Shown: positions 52,306-61,516 of the stretch, in pieces | Layout of the letters: the number at the start of each line of letters is the position of its first letter | Numbering within the stretch: position 1 is the stretch's first letter | NCBI GenBank assembly: GCA_900539845.1 | Contig: UQDP01000002.1 | Span: forward strand, 175,348 to 239,347 | From: an uncultured Oscillospiraceae bacterium | GTDB lineage: Bacteria > Bacillota > Clostridia > Oscillospirales > Acutalibacteraceae | DNA: 64,000 bases | Reading direction: 5' to 3' | The notes under the pieces: model-generated | The model's database searches: none | Seen by the model: only the letters and a program-made list of their open reading frames with translations | What the model was told of the DNA's origin: nothing | Made by a program: the position numbers and the translations under genes

Positions 52306-53586
52306 TTACAGCACTCTTGTGCCGCCTACAGGGCGTATAATAAGCACATGGCAGCTTCCTGCGCCGAACACGCTTTCAATCCTGTTTTTATACTCATCAA
52401 GCTTTTCATTCGGAACAAACGCCTGAATGGTGCCGGCAAAGCCGCCTCCATGAACACGGAAAGCACCGTCCACACCAAGCACATCTTCTGAGATGCACAG
52501 CGCAAGCGAAATTTTCTGTTCGGAAGGATCTTTAGGTGTGAAAACATTCTGGTTATACATGTAAGAAGATCGGCCGCTTTCATTGATCATTTTCTTAAAG
52601 CCGCAGAAATTGCCGCTTTCCAGCGCGCTGACAGCGCTGTCGACCCTTTCGTTTTCCTTATAAAAATGGAATGCCCTTAACAGCGCTCTGTCGCTCACCC
52701 TTCCGAGGAGCTGCGGAACGGAATTTTTAAAATCTTCAAAGCTTATCTCACGCAAAACATCTTTTCCGAGAGCCTGCGCAACACTTTCCATTTCAGAGCG
52801 CACGGCAGCATAGTCATCAGTCAGATCGCTGTGGTTTCCGCCCGTGTCAACAATACAAAGAGAATGGCCGCTGTGTGAAAAATCAAATTCCACCTTTTTT
52901 ATTTTCGGATTTTCAGTGGATTCAAAATCTATTGTAACGAAGGTGCCGACCGATGACGCCATCTGATCCAGCAGACCGCAGGGCTTGCCGAAGAAAACAT
53001 TTTCGGCATACTGGGCTGTTTTCGCTATATCAACGGCACTGATCACACCGTCGTTATAGAGATAGGACACCGTTGCGCCGAGAAGCACCTCAAACGCCGC
53101 CGAAGAGGAAAGTCCGCTGCCGCCTATAACATCGGACGTTGTAACGGCGTCAAATCCGCCGATCTTATATCCCATTCCGCCGATTTTTGCAACAACACCG
53201 CGCACCATAGCAGTGGAATGACCGAATTCCGATTCGTTCGGAAGAAGCTCCGCTGTATCCACAACGTTCATAGCATGTCCGTCCGACTTAACACGTACGA
53301 TGCCTTCCTCATTTTTTGCGCTGACTGCAACTGCGTCCAGATTAATGGAAGCGGCAAGCACCCTGCCGTTATTATGGTCTGTGTGGTTGCCGCACACCTC
53401 GGTGCGGCCGGGGGCGGAGGTTACAATAACATCTCTGTCATCGCCGAAAAGTTGAATAAACTCATTGATAAGACGTATGTAACGCAGTTTCTGCGTTTCG
53501 ACCGCTTCATCCGTAACATAGACCGACTTGAGTTTTTCGTCTGCTTTTCCTGCCTCAATGGCACGAATGAGTTCTGTTGGTTTCAT
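52306..53586 (-). CDS. galK: Galactokinase (GHMP family)
   Basis: Phosphorylates galactose to galactose 1-phosphate. The 426-residue protein has GRTEVCGNHTDHNNGRVLAA (substrate signature), the GHMP ATP loop GGSGLSSSAAFEVLLG, the mid-segment VDTGGNHSDLTDDYAAVRSE and RVHGGGFAGTIQAFVP at the C-terminus. No galT or galE lies near. It follows the VTT protein gene by 17 bases in the aromatic operon. Several galactokinase-like proteins act on other sugars, so the exact substrate is inferred. Confidence 0.9.
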   Translation of the reverse strand: MKPTELIRAIEAGKADEKLKSVYVTDEAVETQKLRYIRLINEFIQLFGDDRDVIVTSAPGRTEVCGNHTDHNNGRVLAASINLDAVAVSAKNEEGIVRVKSDGHAMNVVDTAELLPNESEFGHSTAMVRGVVAKIGGMGYKIGGFDAVTTSDVIGGSGLSSSAAFEVLLGATVSYLYNDGVISAVDIAKTAQYAENVFFGKPCGLLDQMASSVGTFVTIDFESTENPKIKKVEFDFSHSGHSLCIVDTGGNHSDLTDDYAAVRSEMESVAQALGKDVLREISFEDFKNSVPQLLGRVSDRALLRAFHFYKENERVDSAVSALESGNFCGFKKMINESGRSSYMYNQNVFTPKDPSEQKISLALCISEDVLGVDGAFRVHGGGFAGTIQAFVPNEKLDEYKNRIESVFGAGSCHVLIIRPVGGTRVL

Positions 53587-53603
53587 AATGATTCTCCTTA
53601 TAT

Positions 53604-54374
53604 TTATAAAACAATTTTATATTTTTCCTTTTGGGAATAAAGCAGCAGCGTCTGATTCATCTGGCGCGATTTTATTCCGTAGAAAATATTGAATATCAGG
53701 CTTGTAATGCCGGTAAACACAACTACAAGCATTGCCCACAATATAAACTGCCGCGAGAAGGGATTATAAATCTCTGCTCCGATTCTGGTGTAAATAAACA
53801 ATCTGGGAAATATTCCGAGCACACTCAGGCATAAATAATAGACAAAATCATAATGCATGGAGCCGTAAAGCTTGGATACCATTCCGAGCGGAATGGACGG
53901 CACAAAGCGAGAAACGGCAAGTATATACGGATTCCCCGAGCCTTTAAACAGCACCCAGTTCTTAACAAATCTTGCCTGCTGAATATTTAAGATCATCATA
54001 GCCCAGCCGCCGCCGATCCATCTTCCCTCATAGTATTTTATAACAAAGAACAGCATAATGCAGGCAACATTGATGATAAGAGCAGTCTGAACGGAAAACA
54101 CCATACCCGATATTACGCACAAAAAGCTTATCGGAATGGGAAGCTGGCATTTTGCAAGCCAGAGCGCAAAAATGCACAGAAGGATCTCAAAATGCGTATC
54201 CAGCCCGGCCACTGCGCGTTCTATATTGCTCAGCCAGTTGATGATGGCGTCAAATCTTATTTCAAGACTTTCCTGTTCGTGAAGGCAGATTGATAAAAAC
54301 ACAACGCACACAACCGTTGCGAGCACGATTATCATGGATATTAAATTGGTCTGGCGGCGTTTGTTTTTTCTCAA
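53604..54374 (-). CDS. VTT-domain membrane protein (TVP38/TMEM64/DedA-like)
   Basis: A 256-residue protein with about six helices. A VTT/SNARE-associated domain runs from about residue 65: LPIPISFLCVISGMVFSVQT, YYEGRWIGGGWAM, and PYILAVSRFVPSIPLGMVSKL, the key R-F-x-P turn. Such proteins are lipid scramblase-like or undecaprenyl-phosphate translocase relatives. It begins 20 bases after pheA. Confidence 0.87.
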   Translation of the reverse strand: MRKNKRRQTNLISMIIVLATVVCVVFLSICLHEQESLEIRFDAIINWLSNIERAVAGLDTHFEILLCIFALWLAKCQLPIPISFLCVISGMVFSVQTALIINVACIMLFFVIKYYEGRWIGGGWAMMILNIQQARFVKNWVLFKGSGNPYILAVSRFVPSIPLGMVSKLYGSMHYDFVYYLCLSVLGIFPRLFIYTRIGAEIYNPFSRQFILWAMLVVVFTGITSLIFNIFYGIKSRQMNQTLLLYSQKEKYKIVL

Positions 54375-54394
54375 AACAGCACCTCCCGTAAAAA

Positions 54395-55525
54395 TTAATA
54401 CTCGTGATAATTTCCGAGAAATTTAAACTCCGGCAATTCAGAATAAAGCGCGCAGAGCAGATCAAGCGTTTTATTATCCTTTATGTTTCCGAGCAGATCC
54501 ACATAGAAATAATAGCTGAACTCACCGTTGCCGACAGGTCTTGATTCAAGCTTTGTGAGGTTTAGACCGGCAATAGAAAACCTGCCCAGGATTCTGTAAA
54601 GGGATCCGGTCGTGTGGGGGAGCGAAAAGATCAGCGATATCTTATCGGCATTTTTTTCTATGAGCAGTTTTTTTGAAATAACAATAAATCTTGTTCTGTT
54701 ATTACTTATATTCTGAATTCTGGATTTTAATATTTGCAGATCGTATTTTTTTGCCGCATCGGAAGAACAGATAACGCCTATATCCTTTCTTTCGCTTTGT
54801 GACACAAATTTGGCTGCCGCCGCGGTATTGGTGTAATTCACACCTGTAAAATCAAAATTCTTTAAAAATTCCGAGCACTGCGAAAGCGCCTGCGGATGGC
54901 TGTAAACCTCTTCTATATCCTCATATTTTACGCCTTTTCTGGCGCACAGGCAATGATTTACTTCAAGTGAATAAGAGCCTATAACGTAAAAACGATATTT
55001 TATGATGAGATCGTAGACCTCATGCACGGAGCCTGCCGTTGAATTTTCAACAGGCACGATTCCGAACGGAGCCTCGCCCTTGTTTACTGCCTCAAAAACA
55101 TCCTCAAAGATCCTGTAATGCTTTATATCCGCATTTTTAAACAGTATCAGTGCGGTCTCATCGGCATAACTGCCCTCCACGCCGGCACAGGCAACGATCG
55201 TCTTTTTTGAAAATTCATCCTCCTTGTCTGTCGCGGCTTCAATAAGAGTTCTCAGTTTTGCCCCGCTGTTCATAATATTATGCTGAATCGCGCGTGACGC
55301 GTCCATCGTTGCGGAAAAAACAGTTGCGATCGCGTCGCCGTCTTCGCCGCATTTTTCCTTAACGGAATCCAAAATTTCACGTTCCCGCTGCTCATTGAGC
55401 ACGGGAAGCCCTCTTTTAACCTTATATTTCGCCACCTGTTTTGATATATTCATTCTTTTTTTCAGAAGCGGAATCAGTTGTTCGTCTATATCGTCTATCT
55501 CATTTCTTAAATCAAGTAAATCCAT
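54395..55525 (-). CDS. pheA: Bifunctional chorismate mutase / prephenate dehydratase
   Basis: Makes phenylpyruvate from chorismate for phenylalanine synthesis. The 376-residue protein has an AroQ-type mutase (residues 1-85: DLLDLRNEIDDIDEQLIPLL, KRMNISKQVAKYK), a dehydratase (about 108-285: GVEGSYADETALILF, PFGIVPVENSTAGSVHEVYD, NNRTRFIVISKK) and a C-terminal ACT domain with NLTKLESRPVGNGEFSYYFY (ESRP motif), which gives feedback inhibition by phenylalanine. It follows aroC by 16 bases. Confidence 0.96.
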   Translation of the reverse strand: MDLLDLRNEIDDIDEQLIPLLKKRMNISKQVAKYKVKRGLPVLNEQREREILDSVKEKCGEDGDAIATVFSATMDASRAIQHNIMNSGAKLRTLIEAATDKEDEFSKKTIVACAGVEGSYADETALILFKNADIKHYRIFEDVFEAVNKGEAPFGIVPVENSTAGSVHEVYDLIIKYRFYVIGSYSLEVNHCLCARKGVKYEDIEEVYSHPQALSQCSEFLKNFDFTGVNYTNTAAAAKFVSQSERKDIGVICSSDAAKKYDLQILKSRIQNISNNRTRFIVISKKLLIEKNADKISLIFSLPHTTGSLYRILGRFSIAGLNLTKLESRPVGNGEFSYYFYVDLLGNIKDNKTLDLLCALYSELPEFKFLGNYHEY

Positions 55526-55541
55526 GAAAGCATATTTTCCT

Positions 55542-56615
55542 TTACATCATCATATCAAGCAGCGTGAACGCGCACACTGCCTCCACCACGGCAACGGCAC
55601 GCGGCACGATGCACGGATCATGCCTGCCCCTTACCGCCAGCTTTTCATTTTCACGCGTTTTAAGATTAACGCTGTTCTGCACAGACGCAATAGACGCGGT
55701 CGGCTTGACGGCGACGGAAAAAACGATCGGCGCTCCGCTTGCCATTCCGCCGAGCACACCGCCGTTGTTGTTCGATCTCAGGTGAACAGCGCCGTCTTTC
55801 ATCTCATATTCGTCATTCGCCTCGCTGCCCAACATATCAGCGAAACCGAAGCCCGCTCCAAACTGAACGCCCTTAACCGCAGGTATGCCGAACAGCGCGT
55901 AGGACAGCCTGCCCTCAATGGTTGAAAACATATTGGACCCTGTTCCGACGGGTACACCCACAGCCGCGCACTCGATTACACCGCCGACCGAGTCACCCTG
56001 AAGCCTTGCGTTTTCGATCACCGCGCGCATCTCGATCTCTTTTTCCGTGCTGACCGTGGCAAAAAAATCGGATGACAGCTCCTCAAGCTTTGCCGCGTCT
56101 ATATTATTTTTATCAAACGCTTTATCATGCACATTACCTATCTGAAGAATGTGTGCACCGACTGTTATTCCTTTTTCTTTCAGGATCTGTTTCGCTATTG
56201 CGCCGGCAAATACGAGCGGAGCAGTCAGTCTGCCGCTGAAATGCCCGCCGCCGCGTATATCGTTGCAGCCGCCGTATTTCACATAAGCCGGATAATCACT
56301 GTGGGACGGTCTCGGAACAACATCAAGCGAGCCGTAATCACCGCTTCTGGTATTGGTATTTTCTATGATCATGGCAAGCGGCGCGCCCGTTGTGGTTCCG
56401 TTCAGAACACCGCTTAAAATATGCGGCTCATCCGCTTCCTTTCTGGTGGTAGAGGATTTGTCCCTGCCGGGAGCGCGTTTATCCATTTCTTTCTGTATCT
56501 TTTCAAAATCAAGCTTTATTCCGGCAGGCAGCCCGTCTATAACGCAGCCGATCGCCTCGCCATGGCTTTCGCCGAAAACCGAAAGCTTTATTCTGTCACC
56601 CAGCACTGAAGACAT
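55542..56615 (-). CDS. aroC: Chorismate synthase
   Basis: Last shikimate-pathway step, EPSP to chorismate, FMN-dependent. The 357-residue protein has GESHGEAIGCVIDGLPAG, RPSHSDYPAYVKYG, GRLTAPLVFAGAIAKQIL and RHDPCIVPRAVAVVEA at the end. The start at 56615 has GGAGG eight bases upstream; the longer reading would begin in the middle of aroA. Overlap of 20 bases with aroA. Confidence 0.97.
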   Translation of the reverse strand: MSSVLGDRIKLSVFGESHGEAIGCVIDGLPAGIKLDFEKIQKEMDKRAPGRDKSSTTRKEADEPHILSGVLNGTTTGAPLAMIIENTNTRSGDYGSLDVVPRPSHSDYPAYVKYGGCNDIRGGGHFSGRLTAPLVFAGAIAKQILKEKGITVGAHILQIGNVHDKAFDKNNIDAAKLEELSSDFFATVSTEKEIEMRAVIENARLQGDSVGGVIECAAVGVPVGTGSNMFSTIEGRLSYALFGIPAVKGVQFGAGFGFADMLGSEANDEYEMKDGAVHLRSNNNGGVLGGMASGAPIVFSVAVKPTASIASVQNSVNLKTRENEKLAVRGRHDPCIVPRAVAVVEAVCAFTLLDMMM

Positions 56616-57807
56616 TTGCTTTTCCTCCAAGTTTATTGTAAACGTCAAAAAATGACGGATAAGTTTTGTTTATACTGTCTGCGTCGTCTATCACCGTATC
56701 GCCCTGCGCAAACAGACCGGCAACGGCAAACGCCATAACGATTCTGTGGTCATTATAGCCTTTAAGCTCAGCGCCGCGGACATTTCCGTTCGGCGCAATG
56801 ATCATTCCGTCCGCCGTTTCACAAACATCCACATTCATTTTTCTCAGGTTGGAAGCTACCGCCTCAAGCCTGTCTGACTCCTTAAAACGCAGCCGTTCGG
56901 CGCCCTTTATAACCGTTTGGCCTTTTGCAAACGCCGCCGTTACCGCAATTGCCGGCACCATATCCGGGATATCCGTGCAGTCTATCTCAATGCCGTGAAG
57001 CGCTCCCGCCGAGCAGGTAACGCCGTTTTCATCCGCCTTTACATCTGCTCCGAATCTTCGCATAACATCCACGACCGCCTTATCGCCCTGCGCAGAATCC
57101 ATGTCAAGACCTTTCAGCGTAATCGTGCCGCCTATTGCCGCGGCGCTCATGAAGAATGCCGCATGGCTCCAATCGCCTTCCACAACATAATCTCTTATCC
57201 TATAAGCCTGATTTCCGCGCACGAAATAGCCGTAATCCGTCTGTTCAATTTCAACCGCGTAATCGGAAAGTATTTTCACAGTCATATCAACATATGGCTT
57301 TGACTGCAAAGGCGTTGTGAGACGTATCTCTGAATCACCGTCCAGAAGCGGCAGCGCAAAAAGCAGCCCTGTTATGTACTGCGAGCTTATATCGCCCCTT
57401 ATCTCATAAACGCCGCTGTGAAGCTGACCGCTTATCTCCAAAGGAAGCGAGCCGCCGCTTTTTATCTTGACGCCATGCTCCGGCAAGAGCCTTAAATACT
57501 CGCCGAGCGGTCTCTGCGGCAAACGTCCCTCACCGATAAAAGTGACATTTCTGCCGAGGGCAGCCGCAACGGGAATAAAAAACCGCAGCGTATTTCCGCT
57601 CTCTATGCAGTTTATGATCTTATCTCCGTTTTTCAGGCTTTGAGCCGCTCCCACCGCCGCCTGCATATCCTTTGAACCAATGATAGGCTCAACACTTCCT
57701 CCGCCGGCAAGAAAAGAGCATATAACCGCTCTTTGCGCCGCGGATTTGCTGGGCGGCAAAACCACACTGCCGTTCAGAGAGGCGTTTTCTATCTTAACAA
57801 ATTTCAT
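56596..57807 (-). CDS. aroA: EPSP synthase (3-phosphoshikimate 1-carboxyvinyltransferase)
   Basis: Adds enolpyruvate to shikimate 3-phosphate. The 403-residue protein has LPPSKSAAQRAVICSFLAGG, ESGNTLRFFIPVAA, EGDWSHAAFFMSAAAI, LRFKESDRLEAVA and GYNDHRIVMAFAVAGL. The loop before the N-terminal domain reads GNTLRFF with Leu-Arg where many enzymes have GTT/GTS-x-R, consistent with class II-like variants. It starts 9 bases after aroB. Confidence 0.95.
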   Translation of the reverse strand: MKFVKIENASLNGSVVLPPSKSAAQRAVICSFLAGGGSVEPIIGSKDMQAAVGAAQSLKNGDKIINCIESGNTLRFFIPVAAALGRNVTFIGEGRLPQRPLGEYLRLLPEHGVKIKSGGSLPLEISGQLHSGVYEIRGDISSQYITGLLFALPLLDGDSEIRLTTPLQSKPYVDMTVKILSDYAVEIEQTDYGYFVRGNQAYRIRDYVVEGDWSHAAFFMSAAAIGGTITLKGLDMDSAQGDKAVVDVMRRFGADVKADENGVTCSAGALHGIEIDCTDIPDMVPAIAVTAAFAKGQTVIKGAERLRFKESDRLEAVASNLRKMNVDVCETADGMIIAPNGNVRGAELKGYNDHRIVMAFAVAGLFAQGDTVIDDADSINKTYPSFFDVYNKLGGKANVFSAG

Positions 57808-57816
57808 ACTATTCCT

Positions 57817-58869
57817 TTATTTCACACCGAAAAGAGCATGGACCTCATCAAGAGAGGACGGCATGATAAAACTCTGCCCCGCTTTTTTCAGCATGATAAG
57901 ATTGATTCCATCTGACGTGCGCTTTTTATCATAGACCATATTGCGTACAATATCCTCAACAGGCAGATCCGTTTCGGTTCTGAGTCCGTACTTTTTCAGA
58001 AGCGCGGCGATCTTTTCCGCCGTGCCTTTTTCAGTTATTCCGGCATTTTCCCCGGCACGGCTTATCATTACCATGCCGATACCCACAGCCTCGCCGTGTG
58101 ATATGCCGCTGAAATCATAAAGCTTTTCTATTGCATGACCGCAGGTGTGCCCGAAATTCAGAAGAGCACGCTCGCCCGCTTCCTTTTCGTCTCTTTCAAC
58201 AACGCCGCGCTTGATATCGCAGCACGCATAAATAACCTCGTCAATTATATCACGCGCGTCTTCATTCTGCAGCCTGTCAAAAAGCGGCTTGGATTTTATG
58301 CAGCCGTATTTGATAACCTCGCCCATGCCGTCGCTGAAATAATGCGCAGGCAGGGTATTCAGAACATCCGGGTCTATAATAACAAGAGACGGCTGCCAGA
58401 ACGCTCCGCAGAGGTTTTTGCCCTGCGGAAGATCCACTGCCGTTTTGCCTCCGACCGATGAATCGACCTGCGCCAGCAGCGTGGTAGGAATCTGAACATA
58501 TTTGATTCCTCTCAAATAAACTGCCGCAGCAAAGCCTGCCATATCGCCGCAGACTCCGCCGCCGAGCGCAATAACGCAGTCTTTCCTGGTAAGACCGCTT
58601 TGGGCAAGAAACGCAACGATTTTGATAAGGTTTGCCGTTGTTTTGGAGCTTTCGCCCGCTTCGAAAATATAAGAAACTGTTTCGATCCCCGCCGAGTTCA
58701 CGCTGTTTTTTACTGCTTCCAGATAAAGCGGGGCAACATTGCTGTCGCATATAACAGCCGCTTTTTTTGCGGCAACAGCATTTTTGATCTTTTCGCCGCA
58801 GGCTTTGAGCAGACCTCTTTCGATCTGTATATCATATCCGCCGCCGGCGTTGACTCTGAGTGTTTTCAC
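57817..58869 (-). CDS. aroB: 3-dehydroquinate synthase
   Basis: Second shikimate-pathway enzyme, DAHP to dehydroquinate. The 350-residue NAD/metal enzyme has FEAGESSKTTANL, VIALGGGVCGDMAGFAAAVY, QVDSSVGGKTAVDLPQGKN and LLNFGHTCGHAIEKL with metal histidines. Its ATG shares a base with the tyrA stop. aroD, aroE and aroK are not in this window. Confidence 0.96.
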   Translation of the reverse strand: MKTLRVNAGGGYDIQIERGLLKACGEKIKNAVAAKKAAVICDSNVAPLYLEAVKNSVNSAGIETVSYIFEAGESSKTTANLIKIVAFLAQSGLTRKDCVIALGGGVCGDMAGFAAAVYLRGIKYVQIPTTLLAQVDSSVGGKTAVDLPQGKNLCGAFWQPSLVIIDPDVLNTLPAHYFSDGMGEVIKYGCIKSKPLFDRLQNEDARDIIDEVIYACCDIKRGVVERDEKEAGERALLNFGHTCGHAIEKLYDFSGISHGEAVGIGMVMISRAGENAGITEKGTAEKIAALLKKYGLRTETDLPVEDIVRNMVYDKKRTSDGINLIMLKKAGQSFIMPSSLDEVHALFGVK

Positions 58870-59693
58870 TAACCGATCTCCTCTTTAATCTTGTTTGCCT
58901 GCGCCATAAGCTGCTTTAATGTATCCGAATCCTCGTTCTTTATTGCAGTTCTGAATTTTTCAAGGTTATTCACAAGATCGTCTATCTCTCTGATAAGCGG
59001 CTCCTTGTTTGCAATAAAAAGCTCGCTCCACATATCACCGTTTATGCGCGCCACGCGTGAAACATCGCGGTAAGAACCTGCCGAAAAGCCCACATGCATA
59101 GGGGCAAGCGGACTGAGAACATAGGAACAAGCCAGAACATGCGCGATCTGCGAGGTAAACGCGATCATTTCATCGTGATGCTCGGGAGTGGTTACAACGG
59201 TGCGCGCAAAACCCATTTCCTTTGCAAGCTCAACAAGCGTATCGATCTTGGCTTTCGGCGCGTTTGCGGGGGTGCATATAAAAGACGCGTTATCAAACAG
59301 AGTGGGCAGACTGTTGTCATATCCCGAGACCTCGCGCCCCGCCATCGGGTGCGCTCCTATAAAGCAAAACTTCAAATTCTCTTTTTCAAGTCTGCGGCAG
59401 ATCTTCGTCTTGATGCCGCAGCTGTCCGCAACGATACTGCCGTCCTTAAACTCGTCTTTGTGTGCAAGAATAAACGGCACTATACTTTCTTCGTAAAGAT
59501 TCACAAAGGTGATATCCGCCTTAGGTATAAGCACGGAAAGCTCGCCGATTTCATCAACGGCGCCGTCCGCCAGTGCCTTATCGGAAACCGATCCCGTTCT
59601 GTTCCACCCCATCACATAATGGGAGGTATTCTTTTTTAAGGTTTTTGCTATGCTTGCGCCTATAAGCCCAAGCCCTGCAACAAGTATCTTCAT
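58869..59693 (-). CDS. tyrA: Prephenate dehydrogenase
   Basis: Oxidative decarboxylation of prephenate in tyrosine synthesis. The 274-residue protein starts with the Rossmann motif VAGLGLIGASIAKTLKK, followed by ADITFVNLYEESIVP, IGAHPMAGREVSGYDNSLPT (substrate histidine), TTPEHHDEMIAFTSQIAHVL and AGSYRDVSRVARI. No ACT domain, so feedback control is not obvious. First gene of the aromatic operon, and 59733-59761 carries its promoter. Confidence 0.95.
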   Translation of the reverse strand: MKILVAGLGLIGASIAKTLKKNTSHYVMGWNRTGSVSDKALADGAVDEIGELSVLIPKADITFVNLYEESIVPFILAHKDEFKDGSIVADSCGIKTKICRRLEKENLKFCFIGAHPMAGREVSGYDNSLPTLFDNASFICTPANAPKAKIDTLVELAKEMGFARTVVTTPEHHDEMIAFTSQIAHVLACSYVLSPLAPMHVGFSAGSYRDVSRVARINGDMWSELFIANKEPLIREIDDLVNNLEKFRTAIKNEDSDTLKQLMAQANKIKEEIG

Positions 59694-59732
59694 TTGAACC
59701 GCACTTTCAAAACATCATGATTAATCTATTAT

Positions 59733-59761
59733 ATAATAATATATAAATAAGAATAAATCAA
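59733..59761 (-). promoter_or_regulatory. Promoter of the tyrA-aroBAC-pheA operon
   Basis: Minus strand TTGATT (59756-59761), 17-base spacer, TATTAT (59733-59738), in an AT-rich stretch. No T-box or Trp-type leader is apparent; the leader is about 30 bases. Confidence 0.6.
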
Positions 59762-59799
59762 GCAGAGCGCTCATTTTATTTTCGGCTGGGCAGATAAAA

Positions 59800-59832
59800 C
59801 TCCCGTCACGGCAACGCGCCGCGCAGGGAGTA
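59800..59832 (-). terminator. Terminator after the GH28 gene
   Basis: ACTCCC pairs with GGGAGT and CGGC with GCCG inside, followed on the minus strand by TTTTATC. It isolates the GH28 gene from tyrA. Confidence 0.75.
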
Positions 59833-59875
59833 TATCGGTATTTATTGAATTTTTATAACGCGTACGTCTTGCTGT

Positions 59876-61258
59876 TTAAAGAGGATGCACAAGGCGCACG
59901 TTTTGAAGCTTCATATCCTCGTCGCCTTCCTTTGCCGCCCTGCCCTCAAAACGCACGAATTCAAGGTTTTGAACGTCTGCGGCGTCAACAGCGTACTTAT
60001 AATTCTCGCATGTTTCGCCCCAGGAGGTCTTCGTTTTCATAATCGTGATATCCTTTGCGCTGCGGATGAAAAACGCCGAATTATCATATTTCTCAACACC
60101 CCAGTCAAGGCACGGGCGCAGATCGTAAAGGCCGCAGGGCCACTTGCTGGTTTTTGTCAGCTCAATGCGGCAGTTTTCAAACGTAACGTCTTCTATCGGG
60201 TTATCCGCGCTGCCGTGTATAAGCACACCGTTCTCACCCTTCGCCGTTACATTGAAAAATCTGATGTTTTTCACTTTGCCGCTTTTTGTGTTTTCGTCAC
60301 GGTTGAATGAAGTGATCGTTATCGGCTCGGCAGTGCCCCACCAGTCCGGGCAGAAACGGCGCGTTTCTATTACGATGTTGGAATAGGAAACATTCTCCAC
60401 ATTTCCGCCGTCTCTGATCTGAATGGAAATACCGCGGTTTGACCTGCTGACAGTGCAGTTTGAAACGATAATGTTGCGGAAATCGCCCACTCCCTCCGTG
60501 CCTATTTTTATTGCTGCGGAGGTGGAAACAAGCGTGCAGCCGTCTATAATAACATTTTCCGTAGGACCGTATTCGCTGTTGCCGCGTGAGGTCTTTAGGC
60601 ATATGCAGTCATCCGCGCAGGTAACATGACAGCCGAGTATGCGCACATTTGAGCAGTGGTCCGGGTCAATCCCGTCGCTGTTTGCAACGTCAAGATCGTT
60701 CAGAATCCTGATTCTGTCTATAAGCACATCATCACAGCCGGCAGGATGCAGCGTCCAGAACGGCGCGTCCGTAACCGTGAAATCCTTAAAAGTAATGTGG
60801 TTGCTTTTCTCAATATAAATCGCCGTCGGGCGCGGATAAAAATCGCCCGTAACGTAATATCTGTCTTTCCGCTGAACAAAAGCATGACCGTTCGCGTCAA
60901 TAGTCCCCTCGCCGCTTATGGTGCAGAAATCAGCCTCAAAACCGTAAATAAACACAAAACTGGGCTTGCCTGTAACCGGGTTGCCGATAAGGGCGGTCTT
61001 GGGGTCGTTTATCAGCTTGTTCGGTCTGATGTATCCGTCTATATTGGAGGTTGCCTTTATTGACGCGCCTTTCTGAATATGCAGGTCCACATTCCTTTTA
61101 AGGCGTATGGAATCGCTGTAAAACACATGACCGCTCTGAAGCACGACTCTGCCGCCGCCGTTTTTGGCACAGTCGTCAATAGCGTGCTGTATCGCAAACG
61201 CGTCATTGGTTACGCCGTCTCCTGCCGCGCCGTATTGCAAAACATTATATTCTTTCAT
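59876..61258 (-). CDS. GH28-family polygalacturonase-like glycosidase
   Basis: A 460-residue right-handed beta-helix enzyme. The N-terminus (MKEYNVLQYGAAGDGVTNDA) is the pectate-lyase-like start of GH28; the catalytic region is NSDGIDPDHCSNVRILGCHV followed by CADDCICLKT, which supplies the acidic residues; IGTEGVGDF and GISIQIRDGG fit the substrate loop. No signal peptide, so probably cytoplasmic action on imported galacturonides or related oligosaccharides. The start at 61258 follows GGTGGAG; the longer frame reads upstream with no ribosome site. It is flanked by a terminator below and a divergent gene above. Confidence 0.88.
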   Translation of the reverse strand: MKEYNVLQYGAAGDGVTNDAFAIQHAIDDCAKNGGGRVVLQSGHVFYSDSIRLKRNVDLHIQKGASIKATSNIDGYIRPNKLINDPKTALIGNPVTGKPSFVFIYGFEADFCTISGEGTIDANGHAFVQRKDRYYVTGDFYPRPTAIYIEKSNHITFKDFTVTDAPFWTLHPAGCDDVLIDRIRILNDLDVANSDGIDPDHCSNVRILGCHVTCADDCICLKTSRGNSEYGPTENVIIDGCTLVSTSAAIKIGTEGVGDFRNIIVSNCTVSRSNRGISIQIRDGGNVENVSYSNIVIETRRFCPDWWGTAEPITITSFNRDENTKSGKVKNIRFFNVTAKGENGVLIHGSADNPIEDVTFENCRIELTKTSKWPCGLYDLRPCLDWGVEKYDNSAFFIRSAKDITIMKTKTSWGETCENYKYAVDAADVQNLEFVRFEGRAAKEGDEDMKLQNVRLVHPL

Positions 61259-61358
61259 TTTACTCCACCGCCTGAAATTCAGGATACCGCGCAAAACAGC
61301 ATAAACTTGCTGCGGCATCCTGCCAACAATGAATATAATATAACACAACGCTTTGCGT

Positions 61359-61387
61359 TTGACAAGTAAAATAAGATATGCTATCAT
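61359..61387 (+). promoter_or_regulatory. Promoter of the FAD-protein gene
   Basis: TTGACA (61359-61364), 17-base spacer, TATCAT (61382-61387). The start falls near 61394, exactly at the 5' strand of the predicted pseudoknot. Confidence 0.75.
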
Positions 61388-61393
61388 ATAGTT

Positions 61394-61516
61394 GTTGAAA
61401 GCTGCCAAGCACTCCCCAGTTCAACGGAGGGCAAGGCAGCTGATTTTATGTCTGCACCAAAAGGATCCGCAGGCAAAACCGTGCGAATCTAAAAACCGAA
61501 AGGCGTGGAAATCCTT
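61394..61516 (+). promoter_or_regulatory. Structured leader RNA candidate (pseudoknot) before the FAD protein
   Basis: The leader is about 123 nt. AGCTGCC (61400-61406) pairs with GGCAGCT (61435-61441), CTCC (61412-61415) with GGAG (61426-61429), and the loop TTCAAC (61420-61425) pairs with GTTGAA (61394-61399), an H-type pseudoknot. Further on AAGGAT (61461-61466) can pair with ATCCTT (61511-61516) next to the start codon. I did not match it to any riboswitch class that I know. Confidence 0.45.

Noticed and set aside
61394..61516. Glycine or cobalamin riboswitch in the leader
   Set aside because: Segments such as CAGGCAAAA are reminiscent of the glycine aptamer, but the order and surrounding conserved stretches do not match; no B12 box is present.
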